The translations under genes and the position numbers were made by a program. This document shows, piece by piece, positions 44,268 to 52,742 of a DNA stretch of 64,000 nt; within the stretch, counting starts at the first letter, position 1, and each line of letters begins with the position of its first letter. The notes below the pieces were generated by a model, which was given only the letters and a program-made list of their open reading frames with translations, had not been told where the DNA came from and made no database searches. The DNA is taken from positions 49,154 to 113,153 of the forward strand of contig JAKIUW010000005.1 of the NCBI GenBank assembly GCA_021647365.1, read 5' to 3'. The stretch comes from Cocleimonas sp. GTDB taxonomy: Bacteria; Pseudomonadota; Gammaproteobacteria; Thiotrichales; Thiotrichaceae.

Positions 44268-45446
44268 ATGAAATTAAGAAATATTTTAGCTGTATTGATA
44301 GCATCAGCAGCATTAACCGCGTGTGGCGGTGGAGAAAAAGCCGCTGACAAAGCTAAAGAAGCAGCAACAGAAACGGCAACTAAAGTAACAGAGACAGTAA
44401 AAGAGAAGGTTACTGAAAAAGTTAAAGAAGTTGTAAAAGGAAAATCAGCGGCAGATACCAAGGTTGGTTTTGTTTATGTTGGCCCAGTAGGCGATCACGG
44501 TTGGTCATACGAGCACGATCAAAGTCGTCAAGCGCTTGAAAAAGCACTTGGTGTAAAAACGACATTTGTAGAAAGCGTACCAGAAGGAGCAGACGCAGAA
44601 CGTGTTATTACACAGCTTGCAAATGATGGTAATGACGTGATCTTCACTACATCGTTCGGTTATATGAATCCAACATTAAAAGTCGCTAAGAAATTTCCCA
44701 ATGTGAGATTTGAACATGCTACAGGCTACAAACGCGCAGATAACGTCAGTACCTATTCAGCACGTTTCTATGAAGGTCGTGCCATTTTAGGCACGATTGC
44801 AGGCAAGATGACAAAATCAAATATCATCGGCTACATCGGATCATTCCCAATCCCAGAAGTTATCCGTGGCATAGATGCAATGACAATAGCCGCGCGCAAA
44901 GTAAACCCAAATGTAAAAGTAAAAGTCGTGTGGGTAAACTCATGGTTTGATCCTGGAAAAGAAGGCGATGCGGCAAAAGCATTGATTGATCAAGGCGCAG
45001 ACATCATCACACAACACACAGACTCACCCGCACCACTACAGGTTGCAGAAAAGCGTGGCGTATACGCATTTGGTCAAGCATCCGATATGAAATCATTCGC
45101 ACCCACAAAACAGTTAACATCCATTATTGATAACTGGAGCGATTATTACATCGCACGTACAAAAGCAGCAATCGACGGTAGCTGGAAATCAACCGATACT
45201 TGGGATGGCATAAAAGCAGGTATGGTTGTAATGGCGCCTTATGGCGATGCAGTTCCTGCAGATGTTCGAGAAATGGCAGACAAGGTAAAAGCATCAATCG
45301 TTGATGGAAGCTTCCACCCATTCCAAGGCCCAATTAAGAACCAAAAAGGTGAATTGGTTGTGAAGGAGGGCGAGACTTTGGGTGATGGTGACCTTGCCAA
45401 GTTGAATTGGTATGTAGAAGGAGTAGAGGGTTCTATACCAAAATAA
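44268..45446 (+). CDS. BMP-family nucleoside-binding lipoprotein
   Basis: Periplasmic substrate-binding protein of the importer. 392 residues; lipoprotein signal with Cys19 in LTACGGG. A Lys/Glu/Thr/Ala-rich amphipathic linker (about 24-60, repeats of the type TVKEKVTEKVKE) spaces the domain from the membrane. The BMP domain runs from about 64 (VGFVYVGPVGDHGWSYEHD) to the end, with GRAILGTIAGKMTKSNIIGYIG inside. Related proteins bind purine nucleosides. AATCGGAGAAACC precedes the ATG. Last gene of the operon, followed by an inverted-repeat region and a terminator. Confidence 0.92.
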   Translation: MKLRNILAVLIASAALTACGGGEKAADKAKEAATETATKVTETVKEKVTEKVKEVVKGKSAADTKVGFVYVGPVGDHGWSYEHDQSRQALEKALGVKTTFVESVPEGADAERVITQLANDGNDVIFTTSFGYMNPTLKVAKKFPNVRFEHATGYKRADNVSTYSARFYEGRAILGTIAGKMTKSNIIGYIGSFPIPEVIRGIDAMTIAARKVNPNVKVKVVWVNSWFDPGKEGDAAKALIDQGADIITQHTDSPAPLQVAEKRGVYAFGQASDMKSFAPTKQLTSIIDNWSDYYIARTKAAIDGSWKSTDTWDGIKAGMVVMAPYGDAVPADVREMADKVKASIVDGSFHPFQGPIKNQKGELVVKEGETLGDGDLAKLNWYVEGVEGSIPK

Positions 45447-45607
45447 ATTTTTGGCACAGAGCATTCATTTTTTGCTACATGGGCGTAAGCTAAAAAAGTG
45501 CGTTGCATCCGTACTCGAATGATCACGTGCTTGTTGTACACTCAACATTCTCCGTGCGAATGCGCCTTGATTTGTAGCAAAATCTAAACGCTCTGAGCCA
45601 AAATTTA
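45444..45607. repeat. Imperfect 35-bp inverted repeat enclosing about 90 bp
   Basis: TAAATTTTTGGCACAGAGC...TTTTTTGCTACA on the left matches the inverse of TGTAGCAAAAT...GCTCTGAGCCAAAATTTA on the right, about 80% identical. It begins at the stop codon of the BMP gene. No ORF inside. A small MITE-like element or structured RNA is possible. Confidence 0.7.
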
Positions 45608-45618
45608 TGTAGTATTTG

Positions 45619-45653
45619 AAAAGAGCGGTTAATCTATTAACCGCTCTTTTTTT
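45619..45653 (+). terminator. Rho-independent terminator of nucleoside ABC operon
   Basis: AAAAGAGCGGTTAA and TTAACCGCTCTTTT around a 4-nt loop, followed by T residues. The stem is A/T symmetric, so it could serve both strands. Confidence 0.85.
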
Positions 45654-45770
45654 GTGCCTATCCTTTCTGTTTAAAGAGTAAAAGGAGGAGGGGGCTGAGG
45701 GAAGCGTAAAAAAGACGTGGCAATATAATAATGCATAAATCGATATAAACTCTAAACATGATAATCCACC

Positions 45771-45835
45771 AAGCACACCCCCCTAGTTTTACATGATGTT
45801 TTCTATAATCATCATGTAAAACTAGGGGGGTGTAT
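45771..45835. repeat. C7 repeat, inverted pair, CTAG variant
   Basis: AAGCACACCCCCCTAGTTTT + ACATGATG and its inverse. Both arms carry the CTAG change, so pairing is kept. It lies 6 bp after the stop of the SecD-like gene. Confidence 0.95.
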
Positions 45836-45841
45836 TACATT

Positions 45842-46993
45842 TTATTTAGCTTCGCCACTAATAATATGTTCTTCAATAATATAAACAGGAGCAGCTAAAG
45901 CGCCTGTGTTTAGTGATTGGGCAAGATCATATGCTTCTTTTCGTGACTCTAGTCCAGTTATTTGAAAACGCTTACCAAGCTCTTCTTGTATTCTGGCTAC
46001 ACTGATAACTTGAGTAGTGGTGGTTATTTCCTTTTTTAAACTGCCATTTTCAAGCTTTTTAACATCAGTTTTATACACAATAAGAACAATAGCTATGAGT
46101 TTTGCAACATTAGTACGAGTAGCATTTGCAATAAGCTTTGTTCCCTCTTTATCTAATGTAATATTAATGGAAGGCTGTTGAATAGTGTCAAAGCCTGCTG
46201 AAGCACGTGCTATATTTTTACCTGTTAACAGAACATGTCGCTTGAGTAGAATGGGGCTACCGCTCCTTTCCTTATAAAGTTTTGCTCCCCTTGGCACGAT
46301 TCCACCTGCTTGTACTTTAAAGGCATCTGCTTCTTCATTTACAAGTCGGAATTCAAGTGTTGATGATGTGGCAAAGATTTCTTTTGCTTGTGTTGGATCT
46401 TGTATACTTGGAAGTTGAACTACTATCTGGTTTAGACCTTGCTTCTTAATAATCGATTTAGTGATACCTAGCTCTCTAACGCGGTTACGCAAAACAGTAA
46501 TATTTTTTTCAAGTATTTGTTGTCTTGTGGCAATTATGGTTTCTTTGGTTAGAGTAGCTTTTAGCGAAGCACCTTTATCAGCTTTTTCATCAGTAAATTT
46601 AAATTGATTGCTATAAGCTTGTTTAAGGTTTTCTCTGGCTAAGTCACGGAGTTCAGCAGTTTTAAATTCAATGACAAAGTGATCAGGAGAACGAAAACGT
46701 CTTAGTCCAGTATTTTTAATTTCTTTGTCGTGTAAATGTTTAAGAAATCCATAATGATAAATATCTAGAAATCGACTTATCGCAAATTCCATATCAACAT
46801 CCAAAAGAAGGTACGCTCCCTTAGGTACATCGGTAGGGTAGATTTTTCCGTTCTCTATCACTACTTCACTAGGGCTATCAGCTTCCTTAATTTCTTGAAT
46901 AGAAAGCTGTGCAAAATATTTCATTGCGAAAATGAAAAGGGAACCTAACACTACAGCGGTTAGGATATATTTTAATGCTGGAGAGCGATTCAT
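45842..46993 (-). CDS. SecD-like protein lacking the C-terminal membrane domain
   Basis: 383 residues: one N-terminal membrane segment (about 9-28), then a periplasmic part. It resembles SecD around KGAYLLLDVDMEFAI (compare the LGLDLRGG region of SecD), TIIATRQQILEKNITVLRNRV, LNQIVVQLPSIQDPTQAKEI, STLEFRLVNEE and a P1-head region ending LNTGALAAPVYIIEEHIIS. True SecD (about 615 residues) continues from here into five membrane segments; this protein stops. SecF and YajC are not adjacent. Either an orphan periplasmic SecD paralogue or a gene that lost its 3' half. A C7 hairpin begins 6 bp past the stop. It cannot form the SecDF channel by itself. Confidence 0.8.
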   Translation of the reverse strand: MNRSPALKYILTAVVLGSLFIFAMKYFAQLSIQEIKEADSPSEVVIENGKIYPTDVPKGAYLLLDVDMEFAISRFLDIYHYGFLKHLHDKEIKNTGLRRFRSPDHFVIEFKTAELRDLARENLKQAYSNQFKFTDEKADKGASLKATLTKETIIATRQQILEKNITVLRNRVRELGITKSIIKKQGLNQIVVQLPSIQDPTQAKEIFATSSTLEFRLVNEEADAFKVQAGGIVPRGAKLYKERSGSPILLKRHVLLTGKNIARASAGFDTIQQPSINITLDKEGTKLIANATRTNVAKLIAIVLIVYKTDVKKLENGSLKKEITTTTQVISVARIQEELGKRFQITGLESRKEAYDLAQSLNTGALAAPVYIIEEHIISGEAK

Positions 46994-47037
46994 TTTGTTA
47001 ATCTACTTTGAAAAAATAATTATAATATAATAAACCA

Positions 47038-47065
47038 GCAAACACCCCCCCCTATTTTGAATGAT
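47038..47065 (+). repeat. C7 repeat, left arm of a wide pair, divergent
   Basis: CAAACAC-CCCCCC-CTATTTTGAATGAT: forward orientation, with CTATTTTGA instead of CACTTTTACA. Its partner is at 47134, about 70 bp away, the widest spacing of the seven pairs. Confidence 0.75.
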
Positions 47066-47133
47066 AGATCGTTAGTTATTTAAAGATTACAAGAACTTAT
47101 TGCAAAGCTCCATGATGTTTTAATAAATATAAA

Positions 47134-47162
47134 ACATGCTGTAAAAGTAGGGGGGTGTGCTT
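47134..47162 (+). repeat. C7 repeat, right arm of a wide pair
   Basis: ACATGCTGTAAAAGTAGG and on to GTGTGCTT, inverse orientation with TAG in place of TGG. It lies between the SecD-like gene start and the lipoprotein end. Confidence 0.9.
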
Positions 47163-47227
47163 TTAAAACAAAATCGTAGGTTGATCTCAAGTGTCGGATG
47201 ACGCTATTGCTTATCCAACCTACCGCG

Positions 47228-47752
47228 CTATTTCTTCTGGCGCTCTTTATGAGAAAACCCATAAAAGTCTTTCTCATCAAAGCCAAGCTGATGACAGTAC
47301 ATTAATGAATCATGCTCGCTTTTTAGTAAGGTTACTTTACCATTATCAATAGTAATAGCTTGCCCATCAGTAGAGCATCGGTGTCTGTAACCTACATTCA
47401 TATCTGTGGTATAGATTTTCTCATCTGCCATAGGCCCTGCAATTGCAAATACGTGTCCAATACCTTTGTAAAAAAAAGTTTGTGCCTTTTTTTCTTTATG
47501 ATGAACAAACCCACAAGGGTGAGGAATCTCAAGAAGTGTAGTCTTATTCGAATTGTTAAGCCGAATTGCGCACATCCCATTGTCAGAAATCAGCTCAAGT
47601 TTTATTTCTTTAGTTTGGGCATCCGTTAGATAGCTTATTTTAGTTTTCGTTGGCTTGGTACTTGGCTTCTCACGTGGCGTATCAGCCTGACATGCCGAAA
47701 TACTGAAACTTAGAACGGTCATCAATATTAGTTTTGATTTGATTCTGTTCAT
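47228..47752 (-). CDS. Lipoprotein of unknown function, possible immunity partner
   Basis: 174 residues from ATG 47752, where a lipoprotein signal begins (MNRIKSKLILMTVLSFSISA, lipidated Cys21); the longer frame from 47797 is unlikely. The mature part has five further Cys and a compact mixed composition. It starts 24 bp after the stop of a degraded Tae4-type amidase fragment on the same strand. That is the place of a cognate periplasmic immunity gene in Tae4-Tai4 pairs. I do not recognise Tai4 in the sequence, so the immunity role is positional inference only. Confidence 0.6.
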   Translation of the reverse strand: MNRIKSKLILMTVLSFSISACQADTPREKPSTKPTKTKISYLTDAQTKEIKLELISDNGMCAIRLNNSNKTTLLEIPHPCGFVHHKEKKAQTFFYKGIGHVFAIAGPMADEKIYTTDMNVGYRHRCSTDGQAITIDNGKVTLLKSEHDSLMYCHQLGFDEKDFYGFSHKERQKK

Positions 47753-47775
47753 ACTACTTATAAATAATACGAACA

Positions 47776-48159
47776 TTATTTTAACTCCCATAACCATACC
47801 TCGCGACCAACTTTAAGGTATGAATTAGTATTAGATGCACCTCTGAGCGTCATAGATTCTCCATTCCATAAGTCGATATGATCCGTGCTTCCCCAACCAT
47901 TCATAATAAAAACCATGCCTTTCTTATCTTTAAAAGACTTTAAGTTATCATTAATAGATCCTTTAAAAATCTTTTTTGTTACCCCATTCCCCAATAAACT
48001 AGGCGTGCGGTAGAAGACATTTGCTAACTCTTGTGCAGAACGAACATGACCAGGTTTATGATCTTTAAATTGTGAAGAGTACCCAGAGCAACGCTTAACC
48101 CCGCCAATAAAAACGCCACTATCTTCTAACGCCCACTCATTAATATCATACCAAAGTCT
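47776..48159 (-). pseudogene. T6SS amidase effector (Tae4-like) fragment, 5'-truncated
   Basis: An open frame from about 48159 to the stop at 47776 reads DINEWALEDSGVFIGGVKRC, later FKDKKGMVFIMNGWGSTDHI and DLWNG. The GWG...DHIDLWNG part is the Tae4 signature that carries the catalytic His. The N-terminal part of Tae4, which carries the catalytic Cys (a CA-R-S type motif), is absent. No start codon exists before TTG 47994. The 5' end runs into the last codons of the glycosidase-like gene in another frame. It is therefore read as a dead remnant of a peptidoglycan amidase toxin gene. Confidence 0.65.
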
Positions 48160-50669
48160 TTAGAGCTTGGCTGTGACTTACGCGTATTCCAGCCCAAACG
48201 TGCTTCTCTGTCTCCACCGTCGTCATCGTCGTTGACGATCACATCCATGCGCAGTTTCTTTTTAACGGCTGGGCTGATGCCTAGTTGCTTCCATGGAATA
48301 GTGGCTGATATTTCATAGCCGTCGAATTTGCTTTTCATTTCGTAGGCTAGTTTGATGCTTTTGCCACCTTTTTTGACGATGACTTCGCCTTCGATGGTTC
48401 TTTCGGTGCCGTCGAACTTATTGCTTTTATTGGCAGATAGACGTTTGTAGATAAAGTGATATTCTTTTCCTTTGTTGCTGATAAAGAATTCTACAGAATC
48501 ATCTTGGCTGGGGTCATCCGAATCTACCGAATATTCTTTGTCGTAGACTTTGGCGATGAGGTAGATGTTTTTCTTATCCCATTTTACTTGCCATTTACCT
48601 GAAATGTCGCGTTTGTCCCAAGTCTCGCCTTCGAGCAAAATATTGAGTGCTTGTGGATTTTCTAAACGGAAGAAGTGCTTCTTATCACCTTTGGCTGGGC
48701 GGATAACAATTCTTGGTTTATTAGGGTCTTGCTTGGGTAAGTAGTGCGCGACCTTTGAGCTGGGTGGCTTTTTAGCATCTTTGATCTTGCCCCAATCCCA
48801 CCAGCTTTTATTGTTGCTGATGTATTTTAGTGTGGCTTTGTGTTTGGGTGCATCATCCACCTCTTGGCGAATATGCTCTTTTAAACCCCAACAGCCGTTG
48901 GCGTTACAGGTTCGTGGCGCAGTGAAAGCGACAAATAAACCTGCGCCCATTTTGCGCCAGTTTTTGTATAAGGTTTTGTATAGCTTGCCCATGCGCTTAT
49001 CACGATTGGCAGCGAAGAATAGGGGGTTGGGGTGTTTGGTATAATCTTTTGCCGCCCAATCTACTAGGCCTTGCCCACCTTCGTAGGCTATCAAACTAAT
49101 GCCAAATTCTTTGGCAAGTTTGGCGTGTTTATCCAGCTCGTGCATGATTTTGGGTAGCGAACGATAGGATTTTTTATCGTTGAGCAAATGGAAAATATCA
49201 TCAACGTTTTTAGACTCACGAAAGCCACGAATATTGCCACCAATATAAGGAGCAATGGCAATGGCATCGACGTGTTTATAAGTGTTGTCATAGGCAAGAA
49301 TAATGCCGCTGATGTCGGGACGCGTATCCCAACCGCCGATGACACGAACAAGTTTTTCATGCCCACCGTAAATATCTTCCCAAATTTTGAAAAATTCTAT
49401 CGAGCGCTTGGCGTAGTATTTATAACCCGCCATCAGTGCATCTTGGTCAAGCTTTTCAGCGATGCCCATTTTTTGCATATATTCGTTATGCACGAAGTTA
49501 GAGTTCCATGCTTCGTTGGTGTATTCAATATGGGGTTTTAATTCAGAGTCGAGATGCTTATGCACATAAGTCGCAAATTGGGTGATGTAATCATCATCAG
49601 CGCCGTGCGGCACATTTAACCAAGGGTCAGCTTTAATCCGATTAGCAAGTTCTACTTGTACTTCAAGCGGCGCACCACGTGAGCCATAAATACCGCCCCA
49701 TGTTGGCTCATCCATTGTTGGGCGTTTGTCCCATGTTGTATGCGCGTTACGCGTAATGCCCGACATCGGCATAAAGCGAATCACGCTAAAATCCTTCATA
49801 AAGTTTAGATAATCAGGATTGAATAAGATTTTTGCGTAATGCTTTTCAAATGACAGATAAGTTGAATCACCTTTACAGACAGATTTATCGGCTACTTGCT
49901 GATAAGGATTGTCGTGACAAATACCACCTGGCATAAGGATGCGGATATTGCGCAATGGCTTATTAGGGTTTGATTTCACTATTTTTAAAGCAGCGGTCAT
50001 AAAACCATCGGCACGCTTGGTAAATGTGATTTTATCGATGCCAGGTTTTTGTGAGACCACTTCAATATTGTGCAAATATTCGAGTTTACCTTTACCGTCA
50101 TAAAGCACGCTAAATTCGCCAGGAGGCAATGCCGCAAGTTGTACATTTCGTAAAAAAAATACACCCGCCGTGCCGCCGTTTAGTTTTTTCGGCCAGCCTT
50201 GTTTATCGTATTCAACCTTGGCAGATGTTAGACAAGGTTTATCTTTAGCGCGACAACGGATGTTTTCATGAAACGGTGTTGCGACACGCATTAAGTCTAA
50301 AAAAGGAATGCTGGAGTCTTGCTCGAAAATCTCATTGGCGTTTATACCGATAGGTGATTTTCGGTTGCTTGCAATGGGGTAGTTAATTTCAGCTGATGGC
50401 TTATCTGCGCCTTTATTAGCATCAGCATCAACGCTTTTTGATTTATTACTAGCTTGATTTTCTTGTGATGAAATCTTCGTTTTCCCTGTTTTATTAAAAT
50501 CTTGGTTAAGCTCTTTTTCTATTTCATCTGTAATAGTTTTTTTGGGTAGTTCATTTGCATATAAAAAATTGGGAAAATTATTATTACTCGCTGTTTTTAA
50601 TAGTAGTGCGGTAAAGGGGATAAGCGATAAAGCAATAATAAAAACAAAGAGTAGGGTGCGTTTATTCAT
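48126..50669 (-). CDS. Exported glycosidase-like protein with C-terminal CBM9-like domain
   Basis: 847 residues from ATG 50669, where a signal or anchor begins (MNKRTLLFVFIIALSLIPF); the frame is open 61 codons further but that part looks noncoding. A low-complexity Lys/Asn/Ser linker leads to a large catalytic-like domain (about 100-620) with VIRFMPMSGITRN, a putative acid/base in IEYTNEAWNSNFVHNEY and LIAYEGGQGLVDW, arranged like clan-A glycoside hydrolases. The last about 180 residues (WQVKWDKKNIYLIAKVYDKE, ISATIPWKQLGIS) resemble a CBM9/DOMON-type sugar-binding domain. The substrate is unknown. Its 3' end overlaps the Tae4-like remnant. Confidence 0.7.
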   Translation of the reverse strand: MNKRTLLFVFIIALSLIPFTALLLKTASNNNFPNFLYANELPKKTITDEIEKELNQDFNKTGKTKISSQENQASNKSKSVDADANKGADKPSAEINYPIASNRKSPIGINANEIFEQDSSIPFLDLMRVATPFHENIRCRAKDKPCLTSAKVEYDKQGWPKKLNGGTAGVFFLRNVQLAALPPGEFSVLYDGKGKLEYLHNIEVVSQKPGIDKITFTKRADGFMTAALKIVKSNPNKPLRNIRILMPGGICHDNPYQQVADKSVCKGDSTYLSFEKHYAKILFNPDYLNFMKDFSVIRFMPMSGITRNAHTTWDKRPTMDEPTWGGIYGSRGAPLEVQVELANRIKADPWLNVPHGADDDYITQFATYVHKHLDSELKPHIEYTNEAWNSNFVHNEYMQKMGIAEKLDQDALMAGYKYYAKRSIEFFKIWEDIYGGHEKLVRVIGGWDTRPDISGIILAYDNTYKHVDAIAIAPYIGGNIRGFRESKNVDDIFHLLNDKKSYRSLPKIMHELDKHAKLAKEFGISLIAYEGGQGLVDWAAKDYTKHPNPLFFAANRDKRMGKLYKTLYKNWRKMGAGLFVAFTAPRTCNANGCWGLKEHIRQEVDDAPKHKATLKYISNNKSWWDWGKIKDAKKPPSSKVAHYLPKQDPNKPRIVIRPAKGDKKHFFRLENPQALNILLEGETWDKRDISGKWQVKWDKKNIYLIAKVYDKEYSVDSDDPSQDDSVEFFISNKGKEYHFIYKRLSANKSNKFDGTERTIEGEVIVKKGGKSIKLAYEMKSKFDGYEISATIPWKQLGISPAVKKKLRMDVIVNDDDDGGDREARLGWNTRKSQPSSKDFGMILMSGR

Positions 50670-50946
50670 AAAAAATTGAGGAAAGTTGCAAGGGTTGCAA
50701 AGATAACAGATTATAGAAAAAGTTTCTTTTGTCTCTAGGTTTTTTTGATGTAATGAGCAAAGAGCTTGATAATGGGATAAAAAGGGGCTTTGTATGAAAA
50801 AAGAGGAGAATATAAATGTATAACTACCTACACTTTCCATCTGGGGCACCATAATCAGAAATTTCTAGGTAAATGACATGATGTGGTGAATATAGGCAGT
50901 TATACAAGCTGGTTTACAGGCGTTTTCATTTGCCTGTTTTAACGCA

Positions 50947-51576
50947 TCACAGTAATTTAAAGGATGACGCTATTCTTTCGAGTATTGGGGCGTTACTGTC
51001 AAAGGTTTCTATAAAATCAGTAGCTGCAATGGTGTAGCCTTTGGCATTTTTAACGAGATTGTAAACAGTTTGTTTGACTATCTGACCATTAGAATTGTGC
51101 GTAAAAGTTACACTATAAAAACCCCCAATGCGTCCTTCTGATATTTTATTGTAATCTTTTAATGTAGAGTTTAGCGAAGCCACACTGGCTTCAAAGTTCA
51201 CTTTGCTAGTTAGAAGGCTATCCACTTTCTCAACAACGACAACAACATTGGCGGTGGTATTGCCATCTTTCTGGGTGAGAATTAAAGGGATTTCAGGATC
51301 ACCATTATCGGTTTCAATCGTCCAATTCTCAGGATTGTCAATGGAGAACCCATGTGTTTTAACCACAATGGTGCCCGTATCATCTCTGGGTTTATCTGCT
51401 GCAATGGACTCTAGTTTGGGTGCTAGCTCATTTGTGCTGGTGGTGGTTTTTTCTGTCTTTTGTGCTTTTTCTGCAGGAGGCGCTTCTTTACCACTACCAC
51501 AGCCTGTGAGGACTAATGCTAAACTCGCAAAAAGTGCGGTAATGAAGATAAGGGGAAATATTACTTTTGTATTCAT
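50947..51576 (-). CDS. Lipoprotein with PsbP/DcrB-like domain
   Basis: 209 residues; lipoprotein signal with Cys26 in VLTGCGSG. A Lys/Thr/Ala-rich linker (about 30-65) is followed by a domain from about 70 (HGFSIDNPENWTIETDNG) to the end (IETFDSNAPILERIASSFKLL). The pattern of an early FSID-PENW and a late F---A-I--I--SF is that of PsbP-like/DUF1795 (DcrB) proteins, whose roles are mostly unknown. Single gene, divergent from the Cys-rich lipoprotein gene. Confidence 0.72.
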   Translation of the reverse strand: MNTKVIFPLIFITALFASLALVLTGCGSGKEAPPAEKAQKTEKTTTSTNELAPKLESIAADKPRDDTGTIVVKTHGFSIDNPENWTIETDNGDPEIPLILTQKDGNTTANVVVVVEKVDSLLTSKVNFEASVASLNSTLKDYNKISEGRIGGFYSVTFTHNSNGQIVKQTVYNLVKNAKGYTIAATDFIETFDSNAPILERIASSFKLL

Positions 51577-51733
51577 GGTTACTTGCTCGGCTTTTTCGTT
51601 GTTAATTAAAAAATAATTAAAAAATTAGAAATAGCTGCAACAAAACTTCTCATACTATGAGTTGCTAAAATGCATGATTAGTTCCCTTAAATTTGATTTT
51701 TTATTTGTTATGATTTTTTGTGTTGAAAATACA

Positions 51734-51759
51734 CTATGTAAAAGAGGGGGGGTGTGCAT
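51734..51759 (+). repeat. C7 repeat, single arm, variant
   Basis: CTATGTAAAAGAG-G6-TGTGCAT, inverse orientation with T-to-A before the G run. In the gap between divergent lipoprotein genes. Confidence 0.9.
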
Positions 51760-51833
51760 CTATATAGGGTCATGATTTAGCGCCAGTAATCGTTTATGAT
51801 TACTACTAAGATCAGTAAATAATGGAGAATCAG

Positions 51834-52445
51834 ATGTTTATAAAAATATCTAAAACTACTTTTATCGCTTCAATAGCATTATTGTTTTTGTCATCCTGCT
51901 CGGTGTATAAAGTTGCGCATGACTTTACCCCACCAAAATCAAAAAGTGGGCTAGTTTGCTTGACGAAATGTCAGTCTCAATTAAAGCAGTGTAATATTTC
52001 TTGCAATCAGCAGTATAAGCAATGTGGGGTAAAAGCAGGGCAGACAGCAAAAACACGTTTGCCAGGGTTGCTAGCGGCGTATCCAAGGCAGTTAGAAGCG
52101 TGGTTTAATGCGCGAGAAGAGTATCGGCGCGAGCTAGATTGGTATGAGTTCCGATTGGATATGGCAGAAGCAAGGCGTGATCGTTATATTGATCGTTGTG
52201 AGAAAGCTGGTAAAAAGCGCCGTGCTTGCTTCAATAGTTATAGTGGTCACTCCTTCTCGCATACTCGTCCTCACTTTAATCTCCCTCGACCTGTAAAGCC
52301 AACGCTTGCAAGCGAAACTAACCTTATTCGTAAAGAAACGTGCACCACAGATTGTGCCTGTAATTCATCTTACCGTTCATGTTATACAAGTTGTGGTGGT
52401 GTGGTGAAGAGTAAGAAGGTTTGTGTTAGGAACTGTGCCAAGTGA
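51834..52445 (+). CDS. Cysteine-rich lipoprotein with paired CX3C modules
   Basis: 203 residues from ATG 51834, chosen because GGAG lies 6 bp upstream; ATG 51822 is in frame but overlaps that site. Lipoprotein signal with Cys22 (FLSSCSVYK). Two Cys-rich modules flank an Arg/Tyr/Glu-rich helical middle. The first is C-x3-C-x6-C-x3-C-x6-C (about 44-66). The second (about 170-202) is CTTDCAC-x6-C-x3-C...CVRNC. Twin CX3C modules usually form disulfide-stapled helical hairpins. No enzymatic motif. Envelope location is firm; function unknown. Confidence 0.7.
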   Translation: MFIKISKTTFIASIALLFLSSCSVYKVAHDFTPPKSKSGLVCLTKCQSQLKQCNISCNQQYKQCGVKAGQTAKTRLPGLLAAYPRQLEAWFNAREEYRRELDWYEFRLDMAEARRDRYIDRCEKAGKKRRACFNSYSGHSFSHTRPHFNLPRPVKPTLASETNLIRKETCTTDCACNSSYRSCYTSCGGVVKSKKVCVRNCAK

Positions 52446-52570
52446 TAAAGAATTTTTGTCACGGATCCGAGCATAGCGAGACAATGTTGGAGCGATAGCG
52501 ACGACTACCCTTAGGGTGAAGCGCTAGCCGAATAACTCACGGAAAAACACAGAAGGAAAAACAAAATAAA

Positions 52571-52653
52571 CAACCGTCATTCCCATATGCTGTTAATGAG
52601 AATCTCGTGTTGCATCCAACAGATCCCCGATAAAAAACATTCGGGGATGATGA
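52571..52653. repeat. Degenerate palindromic intergenic element
   Basis: It begins CAACCGTCATTCCC and ends TCGGGGATGATG, with an inner stem ATCCCCGA/TTCGGGGAT (52622-52649). Similar GTCATTCCC...GGGGATGA elements are common in bacterial intergenic DNA. The rest of the gap from 52446 holds short GAGCGATAGCGAC-like motifs and no ORF. Confidence 0.5.
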
Positions 52654-52672
52654 AATTTTAATGCTTTAGCTC

Positions 52673-52737
52673 ATGCACACCCCCCCACTTTTACATGCTG
52701 TTATAAAAGTACCATGTAAAAGTGGGGGGGTGTGCAT
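52673..52737. repeat. C7 repeat, inverted pair (hairpin)
   Basis: ATGCACA-C7-ACTTTTACATG and its inverse, with outer ATGCACAC/GTGTGCAT pairing (AT where other copies have AA). It ends 5 bp before the stop of the SulP gene. Confidence 0.95.
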
Positions 52738-52742
52738 TTCTT

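Noticed and set aside
47080..47286. Minus-strand ORF of 68 codons reading KAHPPTFTAC
   Set aside because: It consists of a C7 arm read through and the reverse of the lipoprotein 3' region, with no start signal.
47228..47752. Naming the lipoprotein Tai4
   Set aside because: Only position supports it; no Tai4 sequence features were recognised.
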